DNA of 33,415 nucleotides from an uncultured Cellvibrio sp. (GCA_903858205.1 CAIOHY010000125.1:1-33415); one strand, 5' to 3'; shown: positions 1 through 9,097, counted from the stretch's first letter. Notes: generated from the sequence alone by a model not told the origin. Program-made: numbers and translations.

Positions 1-2
1 TA

Positions 3-950
3 AGTTTATCCGGCGTATTTTATGTTGGCGGTTCAGTCGCGGGAGTTGGCTCGTCGCTCACCGAAAAACCGGGTTATAGCGGTAGTTTTTTTACCGGTGT
101 ACTCGCCACCATTGTCGCCACACCATGTACCGCGCCATTTATGGCGGCGGCATTGGGTTATGCGCTCGCGCAACCTGCTGCAAAATTGTTGGCGATTTTC
201 TTAAGCCTCGGTTTGGGTTTGGCGCTGCCTTATTTGTTATTGACCTGTTGGCCGCGTTTGCAGCGCTGGTTGCCGCGCCCCGGTATGTGGATGGAGCGCG
301 CCAAACAAGTATTGGCGTTCCCGATGTATGCCGCCGCTATCTGGTTAGTGTGGGTGTTGGTGCAGCAGGCAGGCGTCAACTCAATTGTGATTGCATTGGG
401 CGGCATGTTGTTGATCGCTGTTGCTGCCTGGTTGTATGACTCAACCTTGTTATCAAGTACGGGCGTGCGCAATGCAGGCACTGCATCGGCATTGGCATTG
501 CTCTTGCTCGTTTTGGTCATTAGTTATGTAGGCATCAATTCCAGTAGCGCTAGTGTTGTAAATACAACAACAAATGGCTCGGAAAAAACAGCAGAGCAAA
601 ATTGGGAGCCGTACAGCGAAGCGCGCTTGAATGAATTACTGCGTGAGGGAAAACCGGTTTTCCTTAATTTCACCGCCTCCTGGTGCATTAGTTGTTTGGT
701 GAATGAACGCGTTGCCCTGAGTGATGCCAAGGTAAAAGAAACCTTCAAGCAAGAGGGCATTACTTATCTGAAAGGCGATTGGACTAATCGCGATCTGGCG
801 ATTACCCAATTCCTGCAAAAATTTAATCGCAGTGGTGTACCGCTTTATGTGTTCTATCCAGCAGGGAAGCCAGAGCAACCGGTCGAGCTACCGCAAATTC
901 TTACGCCGGATATGGTTATTTCGGCGGTGACTGATTCTTCATCCCATTAA
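3..950 (+). CDS. DsbD/ScsB-like thiol:disulfide interchange protein, C-terminal part (5' end lies outside the window)
   Basis: Frame 3 is open from the window edge: SLSGVFYVGGSVAGVGSSLTEKPGYSGSFFTGVLATIVATPCTAPFMAAALGYA. The TPCTAPFM motif is typical of the DsbD transmembrane domain. It is followed by TM helices and a C-terminal thioredoxin-like domain FLNFTASWCISCLVNE. The ORF track starts at an internal Met (141). Confidence 0.88.
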   Translation, partial: SLSGVFYVGGSVAGVGSSLTEKPGYSGSFFTGVLATIVATPCTAPFMAAALGYALAQPAAKLLAIFLSLGLGLALPYLLLTCWPRLQRWLPRPGMWMERAKQVLAFPMYAAAIWLVWVLVQQAGVNSIVIALGGMLLIAVAAWLYDSTLLSSTGVRNAGTASALALLLLVLVISYVGINSSSASVVNTTTNGSEKTAEQNWEPYSEARLNELLREGKPVFLNFTASWCISCLVNERVALSDAKVKETFKQEGITYLKGDWTNRDLAITQFLQKFNRSGVPLYVFYPAGKPEQPVELPQILTPDMVISAVTDSSSH

Positions 951-1035
951 CTTGCTAAAGGAGTAATTGCCATAACTAATAGAGTCTATTGTTAGCCCAA
1001 CCTTTAACCTTAAATAAACTTGATAGGAGTCCTTT

Positions 1036-1650
1036 ATGTCATTCTTAAAAATCGCCGCCGCAAGCCTCGCACTAGCATTTGTTAGTTCGCACGCAATGGC
1101 TGAACCCATTATCGATAAAGCTGCGCCCACTTTTTCTGGTAAAGCGGCAGATGGTTCAACAATTAATCTCGCCGATTTAAAAGGCAAAACGGTCGTATTG
1201 GAATGGACCAACCATGATTGCCCATACGTGATCAAACATTACGACCAAAGCGGAAATATTCCTTCGCTGCAAAAAGCGGCCGTTGCCGATGATGTTGTTT
1301 GGTTGCAAGTGATTTCTTCTGCACCGGGCAAACAAGGTAACGTTGATGGTGCAACTGCTATCAGCTTGAATGAAAAGCGTGGTGCAACACCAACCAACAC
1401 TATTCTTGATCCGGAAGGTACCATCGGCAAACTCTACAACGCACAAACAAGCCCGCACTTTTTTATTATTAATCCTGAAGGTACTTTGGTTTACAAAGGT
1501 GGTGTAGACAGTATTAAATCCAACAAAGCGGCTGATATTCCGAAAGCAGTTCCTTATGTAAAAGAAGCGCTGGAAGCCTTGGCTGCCGGTAAGAAAATTC
1601 CTAACCCAAGCACTGCGCCATACGGTTGTTCAATTAAATACGCAGGCTAA
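1036..1650 (+). CDS. Exported redoxin/thioredoxin-like (AhpC/TSA-type) protein
   Basis: Signal peptide MSFLKIAAASLALAFVSSHAMA; thioredoxin-fold pattern KAAPTFSGKAADGSTINLADLKGKTVVLEWTNHDCPYVIKHY; C-terminal PYGCSIKY. RBS-like taggag upstream. Confidence 0.82.
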   Translation: MSFLKIAAASLALAFVSSHAMAEPIIDKAAPTFSGKAADGSTINLADLKGKTVVLEWTNHDCPYVIKHYDQSGNIPSLQKAAVADDVVWLQVISSAPGKQGNVDGATAISLNEKRGATPTNTILDPEGTIGKLYNAQTSPHFFIINPEGTLVYKGGVDSIKSNKAADIPKAVPYVKEALEALAAGKKIPNPSTAPYGCSIKYAG

Positions 1651-1796
1651 ATAAATAGGAAAAGAACTCTGCGTCGAGGGCGATACTGCACGCAGATTTT
1701 TGCGCGATTTTGTGTTGCTAATTACACCGTAGTGCTAAATTCGCACAACCGGCTGGCCGTACTGAAACTTTAATAGTGATTAGGAGATAGGCGTTA

Positions 1797-2309
1797 ATGA
1801 CTCATGTATCAAAAGTAGCGAAATCGTTGAAATTATTGGGTGCAACTTTGTTGGTCACCTTGACTTCAGGTTTGTATGTAGCCGATGCTGCCGCACAACC
1901 TGCTGCTGATGCGGCTGCAGCAGCAAAACAAGCGGTTGCTGTGCGTAAAGCAGCATTTACCTTGATTGCTAATAATTTCAAACCTATTGGCGAAGTGTTG
2001 CAAGGTAAGGCAGCTTATAATCAGGTGGATATTGTTAAGCGTGCAGAGCGCGTAGCATTTCTGAGTTTGTTGTTGGATGGTACTTTCCCTGAAGGTTCAA
2101 ATCTGGGTGAGCCTACCACAAAATCCAAACCAGAGATTTGGGCCAAAAAAGCAGACTTTGATAAACAAATTAAAGAGTTTCAAGTAAATGCTGCTGCGCT
2201 TGCCGAAATTGCTGCCAAAGAATCAACCGCATCAGATGCTTTTAAAACAGCCGCAAAAGCGGTCGCTGAAGGCTGCAAAGGCTGTCACGATGCGTACAAA
2301 GCAAAGTAA
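1797..2309 (+). CDS. Class II cytochrome c (cytochrome c'-like), exported
   Basis: Signal peptide followed by a helical protein with a single CxxCH heme motif at the extreme C-terminus (EGCKGCHDAYKAK), the class II architecture. Confidence 0.8.
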   Translation: MTHVSKVAKSLKLLGATLLVTLTSGLYVADAAAQPAADAAAAAKQAVAVRKAAFTLIANNFKPIGEVLQGKAAYNQVDIVKRAERVAFLSLLLDGTFPEGSNLGEPTTKSKPEIWAKKADFDKQIKEFQVNAAALAEIAAKESTASDAFKTAAKAVAEGCKGCHDAYKAK

Positions 2310-2348
2310 TAGCGGTGTAAAGGTTCCGGTTTGAAATAGCGCTCATCT

Positions 2349-2388
2349 AATCGCTCTTGCTGTGTTATGCAGCAAGAGCGATTTGTTT
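2349..2388 (+). terminator. Rho-independent-type terminator downstream of the cytochrome c gene
   Basis: Perfect 14-bp inverted repeat aatcgctcttgctg / cagcaagagcgatt (2349-2362, 2370-2383), 7-nt loop, followed by the short T-rich tract tgtttt. Confidence 0.7.
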
Positions 2389-2431
2389 TGAACAGCTGAG
2401 ATGTTAATTGAAATACCTGACAGGCCTGACT

Positions 2432-3187
2432 ATGACTGAACAACTTGTCGAATCCGCTGAAAATCCGATTGCCCTCGAAGGTGACAATAATCTTGCCAAG
2501 TCCCAGTTAAAAATATGGGATTTACCAACCCGGGTTTTTCATTGGTTGTTGGTTGTTTCTTTTATTGCGGCTTATATCACCAATTGGTTAGGTGTTAGTT
2601 ATTTTACCTATCATTTATGGGTGGGCTATTTTGTTGTTATCTTATTGGTCTTCAGGATTCTTTGGGGTATCGTCGGAACGCACCACGCCCAATTTGTTAA
2701 TTTTGTGCGGCATCCTATTGAAAGTGCAAAGTACGCTTTGCATCTCACTAAAGGAAAAGCAAAATCCTATCCTGGGCACAATCCATTAGGTGCCTTGATG
2801 GTGTTGACACTATTGTTGGTGTTGTTGCTACAAGCAATTACGGGGTTATTCGCCAATGATGAAATATTTAATATTGGCCCGCTCTATGGCTATATTTCTC
2901 ACGAATTAAGTTTAAAACTCACTGCTGTACATAAAGAGTTGTTTTATTGGATTGTCGGTGCGGTCGTTATTCATGTCGGCGCTGTGCTTTTTTATGTGTT
3001 TGTTAAACGTGAAAATTTGATCAAGGCGATGATCACCGGCAAGAAGCCAGCGCATGGTTTGGCGGAAGCGAAAGCGATTGACTCCTCGCGTGTGTGGTTG
3101 GCTTTGGTGTTGATTGTGATTATCTCGGCGTTGCTGGCGTGGATCATAGTGGCCGCACCGGAAGCCAGTTTGGACTTGGGTTACTGA
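2432..3187 (+). CDS. Cytochrome b561-type membrane protein (cytochrome b/b6 domain)
   Basis: KIWDLPTRVFHWLLVVSFIAAYITNW start, several TM helices, conserved His residues (FHW, YHLWVGYF, HKELFYWIVGAVVIHV). Track start 2408 is TTG; ATG at 2432 preferred. Confidence 0.82.
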   Translation: MTEQLVESAENPIALEGDNNLAKSQLKIWDLPTRVFHWLLVVSFIAAYITNWLGVSYFTYHLWVGYFVVILLVFRILWGIVGTHHAQFVNFVRHPIESAKYALHLTKGKAKSYPGHNPLGALMVLTLLLVLLLQAITGLFANDEIFNIGPLYGYISHELSLKLTAVHKELFYWIVGAVVIHVGAVLFYVFVKRENLIKAMITGKKPAHGLAEAKAIDSSRVWLALVLIVIISALLAWIIVAAPEASLDLGY

Positions 3188-3233
3188 CAACCAGTTTAAG
3201 TTGAGCAATAAAACCAGGTGATTTGCGGAAATA

Positions 3234-3389
3234 GTGAATCAACGAGGAATTTCTGAAGTTTCTCATGCACAACCTGCGTTTGATGATTTGGAGCCAGAAT
3301 TGTCTGTTTATCTGAAGCAGCGTTTATTCGATGTTAAGCAAGTCGTAACGAGCAAGATCCAATACGGAAATCTCTATATCGCTTGGTGA
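3234..3389 (+). CDS. Possible small ORF (51 aa) that runs antisense into the 3' end of the cupin gene
   Basis: GTG start; translates as VNQRGISEVSHAQPAFDDLEPELSVYLKQRLFDVKQVVTSKIQYGNLYIAW. Not in the ORF track (below the length cut-off). Coding status uncertain. Confidence 0.25.
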   Translation: MNQRGISEVSHAQPAFDDLEPELSVYLKQRLFDVKQVVTSKIQYGNLYIAW

Positions 3390-4508
3390 AAATTGTGGGA
3401 GCTTTGCACATAGATCTTCCCAAGGTAAGTAATTGATTTGTGTTAGAGCCTTGATCACCGCCTGGCCCACGGGGCTTAGTTTCAGATATCTACCATTAAC
3501 ATGGATATCTTGATTCAAGCTATTTCGTGGGTACACGCTGGTGAGCGAAAGGCTAGATTGGTTGTCTATTTTCGCAGTCGTTTTTTTGAGTGTTAATTGA
3601 GTGTGAAAATTACCGGTCAAGCGTTCGCGTGCTTGCAGGTAGTGCGTAAAGCTGGATAGATTGTTTTTGGATACTAATTCGGGTGTCGCTGATTCCAATA
3701 CCTGTTTTAGTAATTCGACTGTGTTGTCCTGATTTAAAAATCCACGACGTGCAGTGGGTATTTTTGGCAGGGCTGTGCTCAGTGCCCAGAGGAGATAATC
3801 CGTAAGGGTGGGCCCGTAGGTACCGACCGATAAATGCAGTGTGTCAACATTCAGCGGTATGACGTTGTGCCACCAGCCGCGTGGGATATACAAAACATCG
3901 CCCTCGCGCAAAACATAGTCGGCACTCGGTATTGTGGGCGCTTCATGCTGTAGTTGTTGACTCGTTTGATGGCTTAGCGGGAGTGGCAGCGTGGGCGGAA
4001 ATAACTGCCAGCGTTTTTCGCCCATTAGCTGGATGATAAATACATCATGGGTGTCCCAATGTTTTCCAAACGCGCTAGTGTCGTTCGGTGAAACTTTAGG
4101 AGTATTGTCGGTTAATACGTTGATGTAAATATTGCTGCTGGTTGGTTGCTGGGAAAATTTTCCAATCGCATGACAGAGATGTTTTGCGATTAAACAGTAA
4201 TCTTCTGCACGGTTGAGGACCAGTGTTGCTCCATGCTCAAGGTATTCGTAGAATCGGTGTTTGTTGATACGTTTTCGGTGGCGTCCGAATTCAAAGGTAT
4301 CATCAAGATAGTGTGCAGCGGAAACTTGACCTTTGTAAAATAATTGCAGCGCTTGTTCATCTGGCTCCATGAGTTGAAGCACCTGATCAAACTCCTGCCA
4401 GCTCATTAATGATTTACTGCAGGCATCGGTCATTAATAGCGGTTGTTGCTCAGCATAATTTTCCAGAAAGTGTTGGTAGCTGATGGGAATATTAAGCATG
4501 GGAGTCAC
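3324..4508 (-). CDS. JmjC/cupin_4 domain Fe(II)/2-oxoglutarate oxygenase-like protein (ribosomal-oxygenase-type fold)
   Basis: HWDTHDVFIIQLMGEKRWQLFPP ... VLREGDVLYIPRGWWHNVIPL gives an HxD...H facial triad. The C-terminal winged-helix-like region resembles ROX/YcfD/NO66-type proteins. Confidence 0.8.
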   Translation of the reverse strand: MTPMLNIPISYQHFLENYAEQQPLLMTDACSKSLMSWQEFDQVLQLMEPDEQALQLFYKGQVSAAHYLDDTFEFGRHRKRINKHRFYEYLEHGATLVLNRAEDYCLIAKHLCHAIGKFSQQPTSSNIYINVLTDNTPKVSPNDTSAFGKHWDTHDVFIIQLMGEKRWQLFPPTLPLPLSHQTSQQLQHEAPTIPSADYVLREGDVLYIPRGWWHNVIPLNVDTLHLSVGTYGPTLTDYLLWALSTALPKIPTARRGFLNQDNTVELLKQVLESATPELVSKNNLSSFTHYLQARERLTGNFHTQLTLKKTTAKIDNQSSLSLTSVYPRNSLNQDIHVNGRYLKLSPVGQAVIKALTQINYLPWEDLCAKLPQFSPSDIEISVLDLARYDLLNIE

Positions 4509-4723
4509 CTAAAACCTACACAAATTCCCCTTTAAGGTGTTATCAGCAATCGCTGCAGCTTCCGTAAAAAAGTGTTGTCCTCTCCTTACAAGGTGGTAAT
4601 GATTCCTTGCGTATAAGCGAGAGGCAACCAAAAGAGTAGAGTACCTGAAGAACTACTCGACCCACGAAGCTTGTGCAATTTCCAATACATTAGACGTTTG
4701 TTATTTCTAAACCCCTACCGGTC

Positions 4724-6397
4724 TTAGTTACCGCCTGACATCAATGGCGGTAAAAGTGGCGATGGTTTGCGCAAATTGCTGGCTTGCTCGTAAGCGAAAC
4801 CAAAACTGATTAATTTGCCTTCGTCATAGGGTTTTCCGAAAAAGGTGATGGCCATAGGTAGGCCTTGTGAACCGAATCCCATGGGTACAACTAAGGATGG
4901 AAAGCCCAAAGAACTGTATCCGCTCATGATGGCTGGTTGTGCTCGCTCGGATGCGACAAAGGTTGGATCATCAACTGTGAGTACAGGGTTCTTAATTGGC
5001 GGGGCAAAACTGCTTTGGTATGGAAATACCAAGGCTTCAACATTGTATTTTTTAAATAATTGCAGTTTGGCTTGAGTTGCATTGGGCAAGGTTTTTTCAA
5101 TCAGTTCTTTATAGGCAGGATCTTCTGTTGAAGTCGTCAACGAGGTTTTTAATAAATTCATTACGCTGTCTTCCACGGGTAAAGCCGATTTGCTGACTTT
5201 TGTTTCATATAGGCGAACGAATTCTGCAACGGTTTTTGGGGTTTTGGCATCGAGCGTAGCCAGGTATTTTTCCCAGTCGGCTTTAAAGCGATAATCACTT
5301 AGTTTGCGAATACTACGACCACCTTCGTTTAAGTAAGTATCGATAAAGTCATCGTCTAAATTGATGTCTACTAAGGTTGCACCCAGCGCCTGCATTTTTT
5401 TCAAGGCAGCTTCTGCCAGTGCATCAATTTCCGGATCACCGCCAAAAAAATCGCGTACCACACCCAAACGTACACCTTGTAAAGACTCTTTTTGCAAAAA
5501 TTGTGTGTAATCGATAAGTGGTTTCTTTTTGCTGAATATGTCGGGGTGCACGCGTTTGTATTCGTTCCACACTTGCAAGTTGAGCGAGTCAGCAACGTCG
5601 GGTGCGGCTAATACATTCAACATAGTGGCCATGTCAGTGATCGTGCGAGCCATTGGCCCGGCAGAATCGAAGTTAAGGTTTTTAGGTGCAATGCCATCGC
5701 GAGAAATCAGCCCGGTGGTGGGGCGTAATCCCACAATGCCGTTGTAAGCTGCGGGGCCACGCACCGATGTACTGGTGTCTGTACCTACCGCAAGCACCGC
5801 AAAATTTGCTGCGATTGCGGCACCTGAGCCAGAGCTTGAGCCTCCGGTATGGCGTTTGAAATGATAGGGGTTAATAGACTGTCCGGTTACCGAGTTGTAG
5901 CTCCCGCCTGCAAATTCACCCATAGCGGCCTTGCCCAGAATAATTGCACCGGCCGCACGCAGTTGATGAGCAATAAACGCATCATCGGGTGCTATGGAGT
6001 CTTTTAAAATCACTGAACCGTTGGTGGTGGGCATATCGAAGGTATCGATATTGTCTTTCAATAAAACAGGAATGCCGTGCAGGGTAGAGCGCTTGCCTTT
6101 TGTTTTGCGTTCTTTGTCGAGCATGATCGCCGTTTTTAGCGCGTCCTGGTTAAGAGTAATAATTGAATTCAGTGTAGGCCCCCCATCTTCGTAGGCGGCA
6201 ATGCGTGCGAGATACATTCGTACCAAGGCTTCGTAAGTGAGAATTCCACTGTCAACGGCGACTTGAATATCGGCAATCGTGGCCTCTTCCACCGAGAAGG
6301 TCACTGGATTTTCTTTAGTGTGCAAAGGAGTGGATATAAAAAATAGTGTGCTGGCGACGAAACCAGCCAAGGTGCAGCGCTGCAAAAACTGTGACAT
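4724..6397 (-). CDS. Exported amidase-signature (AS) family amidase (copy A)
   Basis: HGIPVLLKDNIDT (catalytic Lys), TGGSSSGSGAAIAANFAVLAVGTDTSTSVRGPAAYNGIVGLRPT (AS motif), signal peptide MSQFLQRCTLAGFVASTLFFISTPLHT. ATG at 6397 is preceded by a GAGGAG RBS; the track extends to 6454. Confidence 0.93.
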   Translation of the reverse strand: MSQFLQRCTLAGFVASTLFFISTPLHTKENPVTFSVEEATIADIQVAVDSGILTYEALVRMYLARIAAYEDGGPTLNSIITLNQDALKTAIMLDKERKTKGKRSTLHGIPVLLKDNIDTFDMPTTNGSVILKDSIAPDDAFIAHQLRAAGAIILGKAAMGEFAGGSYNSVTGQSINPYHFKRHTGGSSSGSGAAIAANFAVLAVGTDTSTSVRGPAAYNGIVGLRPTTGLISRDGIAPKNLNFDSAGPMARTITDMATMLNVLAAPDVADSLNLQVWNEYKRVHPDIFSKKKPLIDYTQFLQKESLQGVRLGVVRDFFGGDPEIDALAEAALKKMQALGATLVDINLDDDFIDTYLNEGGRSIRKLSDYRFKADWEKYLATLDAKTPKTVAEFVRLYETKVSKSALPVEDSVMNLLKTSLTTSTEDPAYKELIEKTLPNATQAKLQLFKKYNVEALVFPYQSSFAPPIKNPVLTVDDPTFVASERAQPAIMSGYSSLGFPSLVVPMGFGSQGLPMAITFFGKPYDEGKLISFGFAYEQASNLRKPSPLLPPLMSGGN

Positions 6398-6586
6398 GAA
6401 AGAACTCCTCGATTTTTTCCGCGATGCAAACAAGACGTCTATGAGTTCGATCACCCCCGTTTTATCGGAAGAGAGAATTTATCCGGCTTGATATGGCTTG
6501 CGCGCGGAAACCGAAAGCGGCGGTAGGGTAACTCAGTGAGGCGCACGTCTTGGTCTGTATTGATTATTTTATTCGGGGTTTTTGCT

Positions 6587-8191
6587 ATGCGGCAGTTAAA
6601 AGTTTTCAGATCGCGTTTGCTATTGGGTATTTGTTTGACCTGGGCTTGTCCGGCGCTGTGGGCTGAAGCAATTCCTTTGGCATCTGCCACTATTGCTGAT
6701 CTGAATGCCGCATTCAAAGCCGGTACGCTTACCTCCGAACAACTGGTGACACGCTACCTGGCTCGAATAGAGGCTTATGATAAACAGGGGCCAAAAATTA
6801 ATGCCGTGATTACGGTGAATCCAAAAGCCTTGGAGCTTGCACGAGCGTTGGATGCCGAGCGCAAAGCGAAAGGACCGCGTTCACCATTGCATGGAATTCC
6901 GGTGGTATTGAAAGACAATTTTGACACCATTGATATGCCAACTACCGGCGGCTCCTTGATGCTTGAAGGCTCTATGGCCCCGGACGATGCGTTTACGGTA
7001 AAAAAATTGCGTGATGCGGGCGCGATTATTCTCGCGAAGGTAAACCTTTCCGAATTCGCATCGGGCGGTGCACATAGTTCTTTTGGCGGGCAAACATTGA
7101 ATCCCCATGATTTAACGCGAACGCCGGCGGGGTCGTCAGGCGGGACGGGTGCTGCGATTGCTGCAGATTTTGCACCACTGGGTATGGGCACTGATACCGG
7201 TGGCTCCATTCGCGGGCCATCCACCGTTAATGGGATTGTCGGTTTGAAACCAACGCATGGTTTGTTGAGCCGCGATGGCATTATTCCCTTGGCATTAACC
7301 TTTGATACGGGCGGCCCTATGGCGCGCAGTGTTTATGATATTGCTGTGTCGCTCGGTGTTATGGTTGGCGTTGATTCTGCTGATGATGCCACTAAAAAAA
7401 GTGACGGAAAATTTCATAAAGACTATACAAAATTTTTAAAACCAAACGCGCTGAAAGGTGCACGTATTGGTATAGCGCGTGATTTTATGGGTGCAGACGA
7501 GGAGGTAGATTGGGTAGTGGAATCCGCACTTTCGGCGATGCGCGCAGCGGGTGCAACAATAATCGATGTGCGCTACCCAAAGTGGTTGCTCGCTGCTAAA
7601 ACTGAATTTTACAGTGCGGTTCGCTATCCCGAATTCGCCAATCAAATTGATGAGTATTTAGCGACGACCGACGCTAAATATCCAAAAAATATCCAGCAGT
7701 TAATTGCCAAGGCAGATACGTTTCGCAGTCTGCGTGCTGATGGCGCCGGGCCCAATCCGCGCCGTTGGAATTTGATGAAACGCGAAGCCGCGAGCGGCAC
7801 TCTGGAGGATTATGCTTACACCTCTATTCGCGATGAAGGCTTGGCCTTAGTGCGCGTCACGCTGGACGCTATTCTCAGCAGCAATAAGTTGGACGCGATA
7901 GTGTATCCGACATCACCTTCGCGTCCCGCGCTGTTAACCGCGCCCGCCACAGCGGCAGTCGAGCTTGTGCCTTCGGCCACAAATTTTGCAAACCTTAGTG
8001 GCTTCCCCGATTTAATTGTTCCCGCTGGTTTTACTAGCGACGATTTGCCCGTGGGCATTTCCTTTTTTGGCCCGGCATTCAGCGAGCCTCGATTATTGGC
8101 ATTGGGTTACAGCTTTGAACAAGCCACCCGAGCGATTCGTATACCCGTGCATACTCCGGCCTTAGCGGGCGATAGCATTACGCTACCCTGA
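6587..8191 (+). CDS. Exported AS-family amidase (copy B)
   Basis: HGIPVVLKDNFDTIDMPTTGG and PAGSSGGTGAAIAADFAPLGMGTDTGGSIRGPSTVNGIVGLKPTHG; signal peptide MRQLKVFRSRLLLGICLTWACPALWAEA. Track start 6536 is GTG; ATG at 6587 preferred. Confidence 0.93.
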   Translation: MRQLKVFRSRLLLGICLTWACPALWAEAIPLASATIADLNAAFKAGTLTSEQLVTRYLARIEAYDKQGPKINAVITVNPKALELARALDAERKAKGPRSPLHGIPVVLKDNFDTIDMPTTGGSLMLEGSMAPDDAFTVKKLRDAGAIILAKVNLSEFASGGAHSSFGGQTLNPHDLTRTPAGSSGGTGAAIAADFAPLGMGTDTGGSIRGPSTVNGIVGLKPTHGLLSRDGIIPLALTFDTGGPMARSVYDIAVSLGVMVGVDSADDATKKSDGKFHKDYTKFLKPNALKGARIGIARDFMGADEEVDWVVESALSAMRAAGATIIDVRYPKWLLAAKTEFYSAVRYPEFANQIDEYLATTDAKYPKNIQQLIAKADTFRSLRADGAGPNPRRWNLMKREAASGTLEDYAYTSIRDEGLALVRVTLDAILSSNKLDAIVYPTSPSRPALLTAPATAAVELVPSATNFANLSGFPDLIVPAGFTSDDLPVGISFFGPAFSEPRLLALGYSFEQATRAIRIPVHTPALAGDSITLP

Positions 8192-8248
8192 TGGTGAAAT
8201 TGCACGCTAAGGTTTTACCTGATCCCGCTCGTTGTCGAGAGGTGTATT

Positions 8249-9097
8249 GTGATGAGATCCCGCTTGTTTTTGTTGCGCGCTTTTTCATGGAAGCGACCAA
8301 ACATTTTATTTTTAATAAATGTGCACAGGCTATTTTTCGCAAGCTCGTTTCTGTTTATCGCGTCGCCAATAGTTGCGGAACAAATACCTGCTCCAATCAG
8401 CACAGCTGCTAGCGAGGTTTTAAATTACACAATGCCAAAGTTTCCGCCAGAGCTAATCGGGGCGAAGATGGGCGATGGTGAAGCAGTAGTCGTGATTACT
8501 ATTGATGATCATGGCAAGGTGGACGATAGCCTGGCGTTAGAGGCGACTAATGACGCTTTTGCTAATGCAGCTACTAGCGCCGTTAGTGAATGGTTGTTCA
8601 AACCGATCAGCGCGATGGCTGCCAATTCGGCAATGTCCAATTCGGCAATGTCCAATTCGGCAATGTCCGATGCGGCAACATCGTCGCCGCGCCGTGAGGT
8701 GTTGCAATTTAATTTCAAACGCTCTGGCGTAGTGACCACCATGACCCATTCCGACGCAGCGAAGGATGCATTTGTGGGAACCCGCGGCCCTGAAGTGCGC
8801 ACAGTGGCCTGGAATGCGTTGGACAGCGCCCCGCGACCCATCAAAGTTGATATGCCTCAACTTCCTCCTTCCACTTCAGCAAAACGCGACAAAACACCTC
8901 TGGTCATTAATTTTGTAATTGATCGGCAAGGTCACGTGCGTGTTCCGGTAATACGGGGTGCGGCTGATCCCGCCTTGGCTAAGGCTGTGCTGTCCGCAGT
9001 AAAAACCTGGCGGTACACACCGCCTATGCAACAAAAACAGGCGGTTGCAGTCGAGGTGACTAACGCCTTGGTGTTGCCCGATCCGATTGCTCAATAG
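8249..9097 (+). CDS. Exported protein with two TonB-C-like modules
   Basis: Signal-peptide-like N-terminus ending in VAEQ. Module 1: KFPPELIGAKMGDGEAVVVITIDDHGKVDDSLALEATNDAFANAATSAVSEWLFKP. Module 2: KTPLVINFVIDRQGHVRVPVIRGAADPALAKAVLSAVKTWRYTPPMQ. No Pro-rich spacer of classical TonB. Confidence 0.7.
   Translation: MMRSRLFLLRAFSWKRPNILFLINVHRLFFASSFLFIASPIVAEQIPAPISTAASEVLNYTMPKFPPELIGAKMGDGEAVVVITIDDHGKVDDSLALEATNDAFANAATSAVSEWLFKPISAMAANSAMSNSAMSNSAMSDAATSSPRREVLQFNFKRSGVVTTMTHSDAAKDAFVGTRGPEVRTVAWNALDSAPRPIKVDMPQLPPSTSAKRDKTPLVINFVIDRQGHVRVPVIRGAADPALAKAVLSAVKTWRYTPPMQQKQAVAVEVTNALVLPDPIAQ
8624..8683 (+). repeat. 15-bp in-frame tandem repeat: three perfect copies of aattcggcaatgtcc plus one degenerate copy
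   Basis: 8624-8638, 8639-8653 and 8654-8668 are identical; 8669-8683 (gatgcggcaacatcg) is degenerate. Encodes NSAMS-NSAMS-NSAMS-DAATS. Confidence 0.9.

Noticed and set aside
8191-8412. 73-aa plus-strand ORF starting at the amidase B stop
   Set aside because: Out of frame with and overlapping the better-supported TonB-C-like gene; no recognisable domain or signal.
8509-8860. Antisense ORFs with DIAELDIAELDIAEL and CRIGHCRIGHCRIG repeats
   Set aside because: They are reverse-strand shadows of the 15-bp tandem repeat in the plus-strand TonB-C-like gene and have no independent coding support.
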